Notes: generated from the sequence alone by a model not told the origin. A stretch of DNA of 64,000 nt from Neobacillus massiliamazoniensis (GCF_001048695.1 NZ_CVRB01000002.1:434001-498000); one strand, 5' to 3'. Positions 17,463 to 26,758 are shown, counted from the stretch's first letter. Numbers and translations: made by a program.

Positions 17463-17503
17463 TTGACTGTAATTTTTTTTCGTGTTAATTTGTATATACA
17501 AAT
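17463..17503 (+). promoter_or_regulatory. MarR promoter and operator 1
   Basis: TTGACT (17463-17468) is followed by a perfect palindrome ATTTGTATATACAAAT (17488-17503), which covers the -10 area just before the marR start. The same palindrome precedes the next two genes. Confidence 0.75.
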
Positions 17504-17523
17504 GAAAAGAGGGTCTAAAAAGA

Positions 17524-17958
17524 ATGCATGAAGAAGAAAAAGTATTAATTCATTGCTTATATTTTACAGCCAGCCGTTTTGCGCGCAACATGACAAAATT
17601 GGCTGAAAAAACATTTGAATTCGGTGACCTTGCTCCTTCTTATTTGTATATGATTATGATTGTTAAATTCCATCCGGAAATTACGCAAAAAGAGTTATGC
17701 CATAAGTTATCCATCGCTCCTTCTACCAGTACGAGGTTTATTGATAAACTCGAAAAACTAAAGCTGGTGACAAGAAAAGTGAATGGCAAACAAACATATA
17801 TTTCATTGACCGAAGAAGGAGAAGAAATTTACAAACAGTTTCGCGTTTCTTTAAAGGAATTGTTTACAGGCTATTCTCAAATTTTAGGACGGGAATTTAG
17901 TATGGATTTAAGCAAAATGCTTAACGAAGCGAGCAATAAGCTAGAAGAAAAATTATAA
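17524..17958 (+). CDS. MarR-family transcriptional regulator
   Basis: A 144-residue winged-helix repressor. The recognition region is ITQKELCHKLSIAPSTSTRFIDKLEKLKLVTRKVNGKQTYISLTEEG-like, with a typical MarR wing. No obvious OhrR-type N-terminal redox cysteine pair is seen, although single cysteines occur. The palindrome overlapping its promoter implies autoregulation. Copies of that palindrome before the SDR and oxidoreductase genes define a three-gene local regulon. The effector is unknown; the target enzymes suggest quinones, aldehydes or electrophiles. Confidence 0.87.
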   Translation: MHEEEKVLIHCLYFTASRFARNMTKLAEKTFEFGDLAPSYLYMIMIVKFHPEITQKELCHKLSIAPSTSTRFIDKLEKLKLVTRKVNGKQTYISLTEEGEEIYKQFRVSLKELFTGYSQILGREFSMDLSKMLNEASNKLEEKL

Positions 17959-17974
17959 ATTTTTTTAGACTTTC

Positions 17975-17990
17975 ATTTGCATATACAAAC
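17975..17990 (+). promoter_or_regulatory. MarR operator 2
   Basis: ATTTGCATATACAAAC, one or two changes from operator 1. It lies between marR and the SDR gene, 22 bases before the SDR start codon. Confidence 0.75.
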
Positions 17991-18012
17991 AAATAGTATT
18001 GGAGGTCATATC

Positions 18013-18654
18013 ATGGCAGTAATGGTCATTGTCGGTGCAGGACCAGGAATTAGCTTGAGCACCGCCCGCAAATTTGGTAGGGAAGGTTTCAAAGTAGCAC
18101 TTATTGCCCGCAATTTAGAGGCTTTACAGCAATATGAAGAAGACCTGAATAGAGAAGGAGTAGAAGCAAAAGGATTCCCGGGAGATGCAGCATCAGAAGA
18201 ATCTTTAAAAGCGGCAATTGATTCAGTAATTAAAACGTACGGGAAGGTTGATGTTCTTTTATACAATGCGGCCATAATAAAACCAGCTAAGCCTACAGAA
18301 TTAAGTGCTGATGACTTAATTTATGAATTTAAAATTAATGTTGCTGGAGCACTTACAACGGTGAAAGAAGTCATTCCACATATGGAAAATGGAACGATCC
18401 TTTTGACGGGCGGCGGGCTGGCGCTTTTTCCAAATGCTGATCTTGCTTCATTATCTATTGGAAAAGCTGCTATACGCAGTCTTGCATATAGCTTGCATCA
18501 AGAATTGAGTCCAAAAGGAATTTATGTCGGAACATTAACGATCAAAGGGTTTGTACAAGAGGGAACATATTTCTCCCCTGAAAATATTGCGAATACATTT
18601 TTTAGCATGTACAAAAATCAAATTGAAACAGAAATTATGTTTGAAGAAAAGTAG
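18013..18654 (+). CDS. SDR-family oxidoreductase lacking the usual catalytic Tyr
   Basis: A 213-residue Rossmann-fold protein of the short-chain dehydrogenase family. VGAGPGISLSTARKFGREGF is the nucleotide-binding glycine motif and LYNAA the NNAG-equivalent. The YxxxK position reads L-S-I-G-K in ADLASLSIGKAAIRSL, so the general-acid tyrosine is replaced, and the serine position lies in a TGGG run. It may be a reductase with altered chemistry or a non-catalytic binder. GGAGG before ATG 18013 fixes the start. It is MarR-controlled by position. Confidence 0.82.
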   Translation: MAVMVIVGAGPGISLSTARKFGREGFKVALIARNLEALQQYEEDLNREGVEAKGFPGDAASEESLKAAIDSVIKTYGKVDVLLYNAAIIKPAKPTELSADDLIYEFKINVAGALTTVKEVIPHMENGTILLTGGGLALFPNADLASLSIGKAAIRSLAYSLHQELSPKGIYVGTLTIKGFVQEGTYFSPENIANTFFSMYKNQIETEIMFEEK

Positions 18655-18672
18655 AGCTTTTTTTAAAAGTAC

Positions 18673-18688
18673 ATTTGTATATACAAAC
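18673..18688 (+). promoter_or_regulatory. MarR operator 3
   Basis: ATTTGTATATACAAAC, essentially identical to operator 1, 25 bases before the flavodoxin-fold oxidoreductase start. Confidence 0.75.
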
Positions 18689-18712
18689 AACTAAGAATGA
18701 AAGGTGATAAAA

Positions 18713-19252
18713 ATGAAAACATTAGTCATTGTTGCACATCCCAACTTGGAGCAATCGAAAGTAAATAAAACGTGGATGAACCGTCTTCAGCAGGAAGAAA
18801 ATGTGACAGTGCACAATTTATATGCGCATTACCAAACATTTACGATTGATGTAGAAAAAGAGCAGCAGTTATTATTGGAGCATGATCGCATTGTTCTGCA
18901 ATTCCCATTTTATTGGTACAGCTCACCAGCTTTATTAAAGGAATGGCAGGATGTCGTTTTAACATACGGTTTTGCCTACGGGTCAAAAGGAAACAAACTC
19001 CATGGAAAAGAGGTTATTCTGGCGATTTCATCTGGGGGACCAGCTGAAGCATACCGAGCTGGCGGCTACAATCACTATTCCATGAGTGAGTTAACACGGC
19101 CATTCCAAGCAACAGCAAATCTGTGTGGCATGCATTTCTTGCCCTCTTTCCTTTTACAAGGAATGATGTCACTAACTGAAGATAGGCTTGAAGAAAGCAC
19201 AGAAGAACTTGCTGCTTATGTAACCAATCCAAATTTGCGTGAAGGCCGATAA
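18713..19252 (+). CDS. Flavodoxin-fold NAD(P)H oxidoreductase
   Basis: A 179-residue protein of the Flavodoxin_2 family (KefF/YwrO/MdaB-like quinone reductases) binding FMN or FAD. Visible are VIVAHPNLEQSKVNKTW at the flavin-phosphate site, LQFPFYWYSSPALLKEW, and AISSGGPAEAYRAGGYN. Such enzymes reduce quinones by two electrons and suit the MarR/SDR neighbourhood. ATG 18713 follows GAAAGGTGA. The stop codon is inside the terminator hairpin. Confidence 0.88.
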   Translation: MKTLVIVAHPNLEQSKVNKTWMNRLQQEENVTVHNLYAHYQTFTIDVEKEQQLLLEHDRIVLQFPFYWYSSPALLKEWQDVVLTYGFAYGSKGNKLHGKEVILAISSGGPAEAYRAGGYNHYSMSELTRPFQATANLCGMHFLPSFLLQGMMSLTEDRLEESTEELAAYVTNPNLREGR

Positions 19253-19268
19253 TCGGCCTTCTTTTTTA
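19241..19268 (+). terminator. Terminator of the MarR regulon
   Basis: GAAGGCCGAT / ATCGGCCTTC followed by TTTTTTATC. The stem overlaps the stop codon. Confidence 0.9.
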
Positions 19269-19371
19269 TCTAGAATTGATTAAATTATATCCACGATACA
19301 TATACTTCAATAGTTAGTATAATATACCATGTATTGATTATTAACCATTGAAGAATAAGGAGGATAATTAA

Positions 19372-19896
19372 TTGAAAAAGAATCCCATACAAGATATGTA
19401 TGATTACAATGTTTGGGCAAATAAGGAAATTATTAATCGCTTAAAAGAACTTCCGAAGGACATTTATCATCAAGACATACAAAGTGGCTATTCTTCCATT
19501 TCACAAGTGTTAACCCATATTTATCTTGTTGAGCAATCATGGTTTGATATTATCGCAGGTCAAACTATGAATGAAGCTCTTGTCTTGGCAGGTCAATTAC
19601 AAAAACAGATAGAATCAAAAGAGATAGTAGAAATGGAAACCCTCTATGATGACTTATCCCTCAAAAACAAATCACTTCTGGTCAATCAAGAAAATACGGA
19701 TCAGGTCATTGTCGTTAATAATCCTTATGCTGGGCTTTTGGAAACGTCTATTTCTGAATCAGTTCTCCACGTTGTTACCCATGGAAATTACCACCGTGGT
19801 AATATTGCCACAATGCTAAGACAACTGGGATACTCATCAGTAATGCAAGATTATGGGCTCTATTTATATAAAAGAGAAAATGCTAGGGCAAAATAA
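19372..19896 (+). CDS. DinB-family (YfiT/DinB metal-binding) protein
   Basis: A 174-residue four-helix-bundle protein. The histidine triad expected for DinB metal binding is visible as LTHIYLVEQSWFD and HVVTHGNYHRGNIATMLRQLG. The family includes thiol-dependent transferases and damage-induced proteins, but the specific function is unknown. It starts with TTG after AAGGAGG. It is 30 bases upstream of the AlkZ-like gene in the same direction, so the two probably form an operon. Confidence 0.85.
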   Translation: MKKNPIQDMYDYNVWANKEIINRLKELPKDIYHQDIQSGYSSISQVLTHIYLVEQSWFDIIAGQTMNEALVLAGQLQKQIESKEIVEMETLYDDLSLKNKSLLVNQENTDQVIVVNNPYAGLLETSISESVLHVVTHGNYHRGNIATMLRQLGYSSVMQDYGLYLYKRENARAK

Positions 19897-19926
19897 GATG
19901 CTCTAAATGATTAGGAGGCTTAACAT

Positions 19927-21066
19927 TTGAAGATAAATAATACAGCTCAAAGCAAAGATAATTTACGAGGAACGCCTCCAGTCCTTAGCACTCGGGCCTT
20001 GAACCGTGCTTTACTCGCAAGGCAAATGTTGCTAACCCGTGTAAATCTGTCGGTATTAGATGCTATTGAGCGTCTTGTTGGGATACAGGCTCAAGATCCG
20101 AATTCCCCATATTTCAGTCTTTGGACGCGGCTTAAAGGATTTCGTCCAGAAGACCTATCTAATCTCATTCAAGATAAAAAGGTCGTGCGCCTCGCCTTGA
20201 TGCGGTCCACCATCCACTTAGTGTCATCCCAGGATGGTATGAGTTTACGCCCCTTAGTTCAGACTGTCCAAGAAAGCGTCTTAAAAAATTCTTTTGGTAA
20301 GTACCTTAATGGTTTAGATATTCAGGCCATTGCCGAAGCAGGCCGTGCTTTAGTTGAAACAAAGCCACTTACATTTAGCGAACTTGATAAACTATTAGGT
20401 AAACAGTGGCCGAATGTTGAATCGGCTGCTCTCGCAGCTGTCGTTCGGACTTTGGTTCCGCTTGTGCAATTGCCGCCCCGTGGAATATGGGGTAAGAGTG
20501 GGCAGGCTGTCCATACTTCAGCTGAAGCATGGATAGGTACTCTACCATTCTCAAAATTGACAACCGAAGATATAATACTGCGTTATCTAGCTGCATTTGG
20601 TCCTTCTACCATTCGGGACATACAGGTTTGGTCAGGCCTCACTCGGCTTAATGAAAAAGTAGAACAACTTCTACCACAGCTCATCATTTTCCACGACGAC
20701 CAAGGAAATGAACTTTTAGACATTCCTAATGCCCCAAGACCTGATCAGAACATTCCAGCTCCACCAAGATTCCTTGGAGGCTTTGACAACATTTTGCTAT
20801 CCTATGCCGATCGAAAACGAATCATTGATGAGGCCTACCGCAACATAGTATTCACTAAAAACGGAATAATCAGGCCAACCATTCTCATTGATGGCTTCGT
20901 CTCTGGAATATGGAAATTTCAGAAAGAAAAAGGGACTGTGAAGCTCATTATTGATCTCTTTAAAAAGCTTACTGATGATGAACACAACGCATTAATGGAA
21001 GAGGGAACCCGATTGTTAGACTTTATAGAAGGTAAGGAAAGTCCCCGTGAAATACTGTTTGTATGA
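19927..21066 (+). CDS. AlkZ/YcaQ-like winged-helix DNA glycosylase family protein
   Basis: A 379-residue protein of the HTH_42 family, made of tandem winged-helix domains. The AlkZ catalytic QxQ motif appears as GIQAQDPNSPYFSLWTRL near residue 55, and MRSTIHLVS matches the family. AlkZ enzymes excise bulky or crosslinked alkylated bases. The enzyme activity is inferred from the QxQ only. It starts with TTG after AGGAGG. Its pairing with a DinB gene fits a DNA-damage or alkylation theme. Confidence 0.78.
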   Translation: MKINNTAQSKDNLRGTPPVLSTRALNRALLARQMLLTRVNLSVLDAIERLVGIQAQDPNSPYFSLWTRLKGFRPEDLSNLIQDKKVVRLALMRSTIHLVSSQDGMSLRPLVQTVQESVLKNSFGKYLNGLDIQAIAEAGRALVETKPLTFSELDKLLGKQWPNVESAALAAVVRTLVPLVQLPPRGIWGKSGQAVHTSAEAWIGTLPFSKLTTEDIILRYLAAFGPSTIRDIQVWSGLTRLNEKVEQLLPQLIIFHDDQGNELLDIPNAPRPDQNIPAPPRFLGGFDNILLSYADRKRIIDEAYRNIVFTKNGIIRPTILIDGFVSGIWKFQKEKGTVKLIIDLFKKLTDDEHNALMEEGTRLLDFIEGKESPREILFV

Positions 21067-21130
21067 AGTATGAGATTTCTAATAAATACAATTAAGATTA
21101 CTAAGAAATCGTGTACGATTCCCTAACGAT

Positions 21131-21163
21131 AAAAAGACAGGATTAATTTTCCTGTCTTTTTTA
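21131..21163. terminator. Bidirectional terminator between alkZ-like and mupG genes
   Basis: AAAAAGACAGG / CCTGTCTTTTTT with loop ATTAATTTT. T-runs on both strands serve the converging units. Confidence 0.9.
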
Positions 21164-21221
21164 CTATGGCTTAATTATAATTCCTCTTGCCTACCACATC
21201 TACTAAATGAGGCAGTTCGTT

Positions 21222-22229
21222 TTAAACCGGTATTAATTTTACCTTCTGACCAGGTTTGAGAAAGGAAAGAAGCGGTAAATCGTCTTTCACAACCCTCCCC
21301 ATAACATTCACGCGCTCATCAGCTGGCAAATCGCAATGGGTGATTTGTAACTCTCCGCGATATCTGCCATAGCGGTCATTGTCTCTTGTAATCGTTCCAA
21401 AGGGCCGAGCACACATATTCTCAGGGACTATGGAATCAGTACTCCTTGTGTCCATGAACCTTAGAACGTCCCGGGAAAGATCCGGACGGAGCCGGAACTC
21501 TCCTTCAGGTAATCCTTCGATTCGGACCGAAATACAATGATGATGGTCAAAGTCTATTAATCTATTAAGAAGGTAACCGCTTACTTCTGGGTCACCGATA
21601 TAAACATCTTCGACACCCGATTGAAACAGTTCCAGTGCAGCTATAAATGGATCAACTTCTCGGTGCTTCTCCAATGTTGGTAGTCCCTCGAACAGTGGAC
21701 CACGTTTTTCCCCATCGCCAGGAATATAGGCACTAACTGGAATTCCATATCGTTTAAACAGGGCATTTTGTGAGTAAAAAAACGATTCTGCTAATCCGGT
21801 TTCACGCCTTGGATAAAAATTATGCCAGGCCAGCAGTTGATTCGCCTTTAATCCACCTTCAAACAAGGCATTCAAATCATCCTCAAAGATAATGCTGGCA
21901 TTCAGTGCAAGTTTGAAATCCTTCCCTAGGTTTAAAATCGTTTCATGGTCGAAAAAATCATCCAACCTTATTCCGACTACCCCCAAGGATTTTAAGTCTT
22001 GAAATTGGTTTAATCCTAGATGATCAGGTGTTCTTGCCGATACATCCGCATAAACTTCTATTCCAAATTTATTTGCCGTTTCTAGCAGCAGTTTCGCACG
22101 GCTGGCTAAATCCCCAGATTCTTCGGGAATGTGAAGGGAAGTAAACGCTTTCTTTACACCCGTTTTTCCAGCATGTGCGATCCGCTGTTCTGCTAACGGA
22201 TCATTTAAATAGAATGAAATGCCGATCAC
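21222..22229 (-). CDS. mupG: 6-phospho-N-acetylmuramidase (MupG, DUF871 family)
   Basis: A 335-residue TIM-barrel protein of the DUF871/MupG family, which hydrolyses MurNAc-6P-GlcNAc in the cytoplasm. Characteristic parts are MIGISFYLNDPLAEQ, FTSLHIPEE, ADVSARTPDHLGL, GIRLDDFFD and a C-terminal beta domain with RPFGTITRDNDRYGRYRGELQI. It begins with GTG overlapping the murP stop (GTGA), so translation is coupled. With murQ, murR and murP it completes a MurNAc-GlcNAc salvage pathway like that of S. aureus. Confidence 0.88.
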   Translation of the reverse strand: MIGISFYLNDPLAEQRIAHAGKTGVKKAFTSLHIPEESGDLASRAKLLLETANKFGIEVYADVSARTPDHLGLNQFQDLKSLGVVGIRLDDFFDHETILNLGKDFKLALNASIIFEDDLNALFEGGLKANQLLAWHNFYPRRETGLAESFFYSQNALFKRYGIPVSAYIPGDGEKRGPLFEGLPTLEKHREVDPFIAALELFQSGVEDVYIGDPEVSGYLLNRLIDFDHHHCISVRIEGLPEGEFRLRPDLSRDVLRFMDTRSTDSIVPENMCARPFGTITRDNDRYGRYRGELQITHCDLPADERVNVMGRVVKDDLPLLSFLKPGQKVKLIPV

Positions 22230-23587
22230 TCAAATTCACCAGCCATCTCATCTTTGTAGCCGAATAAATAAGTAAATGCGAAACCTGCCGCATAGGCAAT
22301 GAGTACCCCTACTAAATAAAGAAGAACTTGACCTGATACAACCAAGAAGGAAAGTGGTAAACCCGATACGCCTATTGCAACCGTTGCCACATGAAAGGCT
22401 GCCTGAAACGCTCCTCCGACACCAGCACCTAAACAAGCCGTTAAGAATGGTCGACCTAATGGTAATGTAACACCGAACATAAGCGGCTCACCGATTCCAA
22501 GAATTCCTGCAGGCAATGCTCCGCCAATTGCCCTTTTTAAGCCTTTTTTCTTCGTTTTAAAGTAGATGGCAAACGCTGCTCCAACTTGGCCTGCTCCACC
22601 CATTGCCAAGATTGGAAGAAGTGGGTCATTACCTAATCTATTAATTAATTCAAGATGTATTGGAGTTAATCCCTGATGTAAACCAGTAATAACGAGCGGA
22701 AGGAAGGTTGCCCCAAGGACAAAACCAGCCACTACACCACCAACATTGAGGAGGGAGGTTAATCCTTTAGTAATAAGATCTGAAACGAAACCACCAAGCG
22801 GCATAAATACAAGATAAGTAACAAGACCAGTAATCAATAACGCAACCGTTGGTGTTACAAAAAGATCAAGAGATTGTGGAACATATCGACGAACTCGTTT
22901 TTCTACAAGGGCAATAAATATAGCTGCAAATAAAACTCCAATTAAGCCCCCACGTCCAGGAAGTAACGCCTCTCCAAACAATTTGATACCCGCAACAGCC
23001 GGATTAATGATTAAGATACCAGCAATTGCTCCAAGTGCCGGCGAACCACCGAATTCTTTTGCAGCATTGGTACCAACTAAAATGCCAAGGTAACCAAACA
23101 AACCACCACCAATTACAGTTAGGATTATCGCAAGTTGAGAAGTCGCTTGTAACCATCCTGCCTGGATGATCGCTTTTGTTATCCCTGTAATCAAACCTGA
23201 AGCCACAAGTGCCGGAATTAAAGGAATGAAGATACTAGAGATTTTTCGCAAAAACAACTTAAATGGTGTGGCATTCTTTTTGTTAATTTCTGCTTTTTTG
23301 GCTGCTGCCAATTCTTTTAAATCAATTCCGCCAGCTGCATCTATTAATCTGCCAAACTCTTCAGTTACTCTATTTACCTTTCCAGGTCCAAGAATAATTT
23401 GGAGTGTTTCTTCTTCCACAACTCCAAGTACTCCATTGATTTTCTTAATAGCGACCTTATTAATAACTGACTCATCCTTCGGCGTAACACGAAGCCTTGT
23501 CATACAATGTGTGTAATTGACAATATTCTCTGGACCGCCTAATTGTTCAAGAATCTTTTCAGCTAAGATTTTATTCTCTCCAGCCAT
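22226..23587 (-). CDS. murP: PTS N-acetylmuramic acid transporter EIIBC
   Basis: The 453-residue membrane permease imports and 6-phosphorylates MurNAc (or the disaccharide). An EIIB domain lies at the N-terminus, with the phospho-accepting Cys in NYTHCMTRLRVTPKDES, followed by a PTS EIIC domain of about ten helices with GLHQGLTPIHLEL and GIGEPLMFGVTLPLGRPFLTACLG. No EIIA domain is present, so it relies on another EIIA-Glc type protein. GGGGG before ATG supports the start. Specificity rests on the murQ/murR neighbours. Confidence 0.9.
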   Translation of the reverse strand: MAGENKILAEKILEQLGGPENIVNYTHCMTRLRVTPKDESVINKVAIKKINGVLGVVEEETLQIILGPGKVNRVTEEFGRLIDAAGGIDLKELAAAKKAEINKKNATPFKLFLRKISSIFIPLIPALVASGLITGITKAIIQAGWLQATSQLAIILTVIGGGLFGYLGILVGTNAAKEFGGSPALGAIAGILIINPAVAGIKLFGEALLPGRGGLIGVLFAAIFIALVEKRVRRYVPQSLDLFVTPTVALLITGLVTYLVFMPLGGFVSDLITKGLTSLLNVGGVVAGFVLGATFLPLVITGLHQGLTPIHLELINRLGNDPLLPILAMGGAGQVGAAFAIYFKTKKKGLKRAIGGALPAGILGIGEPLMFGVTLPLGRPFLTACLGAGVGGAFQAAFHVATVAIGVSGLPLSFLVVSGQVLLYLVGVLIAYAAGFAFTYLFGYKDEMAGEFE

Positions 23588-23696
23588 TCTATTTCCCCCT
23601 CTTTCTATTATTTATTGGTGATTTAATCATGTGACTTAAAATTCCTAAACAGCGAAAATAGTACCGAAATGATGTTGTCATCACCCCCCGAAATGA

Positions 23697-24551
23697 TTAT
23701 TTTCCCTCTTTAATGAACCGGATGGCTTCCCTAGTTTGATCAATTGAGTGAATCGTTTCCTCATACTGAACGGTTGCCATGGACAAAAACAAAATATCCA
23801 TTATATATAACTGTGCAAGACGCGATGATGTGGCCGCACTTCGAAAAGGCGCCTCCCCAGTATAAGAGGTAAACAGCTTTATATCGGCTAAGGATGAAAC
23901 AGAGGATTGTCCGTATTTCGTTAAACTTATTGTTTTTACGCCGCGCTCTTTCGCTAGTGTCATCACTTTAATTACCTCTGCTGTCTCCCCAGAGTAAGAT
24001 ATTCCAAAAACTACATCATCTTTATTGGCATTCGCAATTAAAGTAGCGACAAGGTGAGTGTCTGTAAAAGCGGTTGCATTTTTATGAATCCGAAGGAATT
24101 TCTGTTGGGCGTCGTGTGCAATAATATTAGACGCGCCTATTCCAAAAAAATGAACATTCTGTGCAGGCAATAAGGTATGAACAGCACGTTCCAATTCATC
24201 ATAATTGAGGATTTCTTCGGAGTCGCGGATGCTTTGGATACTATTGCTTGTTGTCTTTTGAACGATGGAGAAGAAGGATTCTCCAGGTTCGATATCTCGG
24301 TATCCTTGTTCCGCAGGCTTCACTAAATCCCCGGCAATTCTAACTTTCAAATCTTGAAAACCATTTAGGCCCAGTGACTTGCAAAGCCTAATAACGGCTG
24401 CCCCACTTGTATTTGCTTGATTCCCAATGTCATGGACCGTACTGTTTAAAATACTTTGCGGGTTTTCAAGAATAAATTGGGCTATTTTCCGCTCGGAAGC
24501 TGGAAGCTGTTCTAGCATATTTCGAATCATTTTTAATCCGCCGGCTGCCAC
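23697..24551 (-). CDS. murR: MurR/RpiR-family regulator of MurNAc use
   Basis: About 284 residues. It has an N-terminal RpiR helix-turn-helix (TVHDIGNQANTSGAAVIRLCKSLGLNGFQDLKVRIAG) and a C-terminal SIS domain (FFGIGASNIIAHDAQQKFLRI, GISYSGETAEVIKV) that binds a sugar phosphate, probably MurNAc-6P. The start is a GTG. I prefer 24551, eight bases after AAAGGTGG, but a GTG at 24563 is possible. It lies inside the mur operon, as in B. subtilis. Confidence 0.86.
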   Translation of the reverse strand: MAAGGLKMIRNMLEQLPASERKIAQFILENPQSILNSTVHDIGNQANTSGAAVIRLCKSLGLNGFQDLKVRIAGDLVKPAEQGYRDIEPGESFFSIVQKTTSNSIQSIRDSEEILNYDELERAVHTLLPAQNVHFFGIGASNIIAHDAQQKFLRIHKNATAFTDTHLVATLIANANKDDVVFGISYSGETAEVIKVMTLAKERGVKTISLTKYGQSSVSSLADIKLFTSYTGEAPFRSAATSSRLAQLYIMDILFLSMATVQYEETIHSIDQTREAIRFIKEGK

Positions 24552-24576
24552 ACCCAAAACCACCTTTTCATCTCAT

Positions 24577-25485
24577 TTATTTTTCAACTTTTTGAATTGC
24601 TCTTTTTACATAACCATTTGCGTCTGTTAATAATTTTACGGCTTCCTGTTTCGTTGTATGCGTCTTAATCATGACAATCGCTGTTTTGACTTGTAAGTCC
24701 GCATTTTCTAATGCCTCCAAAGCCATTTCATAAGAAACTCCGGTAATTTTGCGAATGATGCTAATTGCACGTTCCTTCAACTTTTGGTTGCTCACATGAA
24801 CATCAACCATTAAATTATCATAGGCTTTCCCCAGTAATATCATCGAGGAAGTTGAAATCATATTCAAAATCATTTTATGAGCTGTCCCTGCCTTCAACCG
24901 AGTTGAACCAGTTAGAACCTCAGGGCCGACAATGACTTCAATGCTTTGATCGGCTTCCTTACTAATTGCCGCATTTTTATTGCACGAGAGGGCGACTGTT
25001 TTAGCCCCGATGCTTCGTGCATATCGAAGGCCACCAATAACATAAGGTGTCCGCCCACTTGCTGCGATACCAATAACAGTATCTTCTTTTGTCAATTGCA
25101 ATTCTTTCAGATCACTAACAGCGAGGTCCGGATCGTCCTCAGCTCCTTCAACTGCTTTCAAAAAGGCACCTTCACCACCTGCAATAATCCCTTGGACCAT
25201 TTCAGGATCAGTACTAAAGGTTGGCGGACATTCGACGGCATCCAGTACCCCTAGCCTCCCGCTTGTGCCAGCGCCAATATATATGAGGCGCCCTCCCTTT
25301 TGAAAAGATTCATATACAAATTGAACGGCTGCCTCTATATCTGGTAAGACATCCTTTACAGCTAAGGCTACCAATTGATCTTGCTCATTCATAATCCGTA
25401 AAATATCCATGGGTTTAGCCATATCTATTTGCATGGAATGTTCATTTCGTGATTCGGTTGTTAATAATTCAAGATTTTCCTCCAT
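24577..25485 (-). CDS. murQ: N-acetylmuramic acid 6-phosphate etherase
   Basis: The 302-residue SIS-domain lyase removes the lactyl ether from MurNAc-6P to give GlcNAc-6P. Conserved stretches are [54 protein letters not shown] and [21 protein letters not shown] prefer ATG 25485, nine bases after GGAGG, over ATG 25491 three bases after it. It is the first gene of the mur operon, with a cre-like site just upstream. Confidence 0.95.
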   Translation of the reverse strand: MEENLELLTTESRNEHSMQIDMAKPMDILRIMNEQDQLVALAVKDVLPDIEAAVQFVYESFQKGGRLIYIGAGTSGRLGVLDAVECPPTFSTDPEMVQGIIAGGEGAFLKAVEGAEDDPDLAVSDLKELQLTKEDTVIGIAASGRTPYVIGGLRYARSIGAKTVALSCNKNAAISKEADQSIEVIVGPEVLTGSTRLKAGTAHKMILNMISTSSMILLGKAYDNLMVDVHVSNQKLKERAISIIRKITGVSYEMALEALENADLQVKTAIVMIKTHTTKQEAVKLLTDANGYVKRAIQKVEK

Positions 25486-25517
25486 CGTCATTGTCCTCCT
25501 GTTGGTTTTTTCTGAGA

Positions 25518-25531
25518 TGTAAGCGGTTTCT
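25518..25531 (-). promoter_or_regulatory. cre-like site upstream of murQ
   Basis: TGTAAGCGGTTTCT matches the CcpA consensus TGWAANCGNTNWCA at most positions, including the central CG. It lies about 35 bases before the murQ start, so catabolite repression of MurNAc use is plausible. Confidence 0.5.
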
Positions 25532-25633
25532 GTTATATTTATTATATTCCCACTAAAATATTAATTCAATATTTTTAACGAAAATTTGAAATGTAATTTT
25601 AAAACATACTAAATAACGACCTATAATTCGTCT

Positions 25634-26497
25634 TTATTCTAGTAAATAACGGCGGATGGCATCAGCAACCCCTGCTTCATTGTTATTCCCAGTCACCTGA
25701 TCTGCCATCTGTTTCACTTTTTCAGGTGCATTCCCCATCGCAATGCCAAGTCCTGCTATAGAAAGCATAAGGGAGTCATTATAGTTATCACCAATGGCGG
25801 CGATTTGCGAAATAGGAATACCTTCCTTCTCAGCAAGCCTTAACAAGGCTGAAGCCTTGGTCACACCACTAGGTGAAATTTCTAAATTAAGATAATTGAG
25901 ACTGCTGCTAATTTCCAACCCCTCAATCATTTCCCCAATTTGCTTTGAAAAATCAGAAAGCTTTCCGTCATTGTCAAATACGGCGATTTTGGTAATCTTG
26001 GGTTGATTCGTTTTAAAATAATCATAAAAATCCTCAATAACCTTTACCTCACATTTGCCCCGAAACCTCTCACAGTCCTTTTGTTTGCCACCTGACTTTG
26101 CAAGGGTTGGAATATTATTTTCAATCCAGTTCTCATTCCATTTATTGACCACTGGAACTAGGAGTGTATCCCCTTCATAAAAATGAGCATAGATTCCTTC
26201 AGCTTCACATAATTCCCAGAAGCTCAAGAGTGGATCATGCTGAAAAACCACTTGCTCATGTACCTCACCATTTTCATCGAGCATAATGGCCCCATTATAA
26301 GCAATGATAGGCTCCCCTGATAAACCAATGGTATTAGCAATCCATCTCGTTGAAAGAGGAGAACGACCACTGCAAATGACTACCTTCCCCCCTCTAAGGC
26401 GGTACTCTTGAATTGCTTTTATGGTTTCCCCAGCAATCTCTTTCTGCTCATTTAATAATGTGCCGTCCAAATCAGTTGCTAATAGTCGATATTTCAT
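25634..26497 (-). CDS. Cof-type HAD phosphatase
   Basis: A 287-residue HAD-IIB hydrolase. Motif I is LLATDLDGTLLNEQKEI, motif II VICSGRSPLS, motif III lysine is in the ASALLRLAEKEGI region, and motif IV is IGDNYNDSLMLSIAGLGIAMGNA. It probably dephosphorylates a sugar phosphate or FMN-like metabolite; relatives act on many substrates. ATG 26497 follows AGGAG; the longer frame adds a non-family tail. It is separate from the mur operon, by about 140 bases. Confidence 0.88.
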   Translation of the reverse strand: MKYRLLATDLDGTLLNEQKEIAGETIKAIQEYRLRGGKVVICSGRSPLSTRWIANTIGLSGEPIIAYNGAIMLDENGEVHEQVVFQHDPLLSFWELCEAEGIYAHFYEGDTLLVPVVNKWNENWIENNIPTLAKSGGKQKDCERFRGKCEVKVIEDFYDYFKTNQPKITKIAVFDNDGKLSDFSKQIGEMIEGLEISSSLNYLNLEISPSGVTKASALLRLAEKEGIPISQIAAIGDNYNDSLMLSIAGLGIAMGNAPEKVKQMADQVTGNNNEAGVADAIRRYLLE

Positions 26498-26604
26498 TAT
26501 ATTGCTCCTATCGAATAAATATTTTATTTTTATTATAAAATTATTGAAATTATATTTCAAAACTAATTGTCATCTACAACAAGTACATGCCATATTTTTA
26601 AAAA

Positions 26605-26664
26605 AAATGGGGGGAAACAACATGCTTTCGAGTGAAGTAAAAATGTATCTTCAATGTCAATAAA
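26605..26664 (+). pseudogene. Remnant of a second glcD start
   Basis: ATGGGGGG.AAACAACATG followed by CTTTCGAGTGAAGTAAAA nearly duplicates the ribosome site and first seven codons of glcD at 27976-28010, then diverges to a stop. It encodes only 13 residues (MLSSEVKMYLQCQ). It is most simply a leftover of a duplication that placed the regulator between two glcD starts. A leader peptide is less likely. Confidence 0.65.
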
Positions 26665-26758
26665 AGATCTTATTGAAAAGGTGGAAAAAAACTAACGGTT
26701 GGTTTATGGTAAATCTAATAATCCATCCGGATGCAATTGGTAAATAGAGGTGGTTCCA

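Noticed and set aside
17289..17501. A minus frame of 70 codons upstream of marR
   Set aside because: Extremely Leu/Phe/Lys-rich from AT bias, overlaps the marR promoter, and has no ribosome site.
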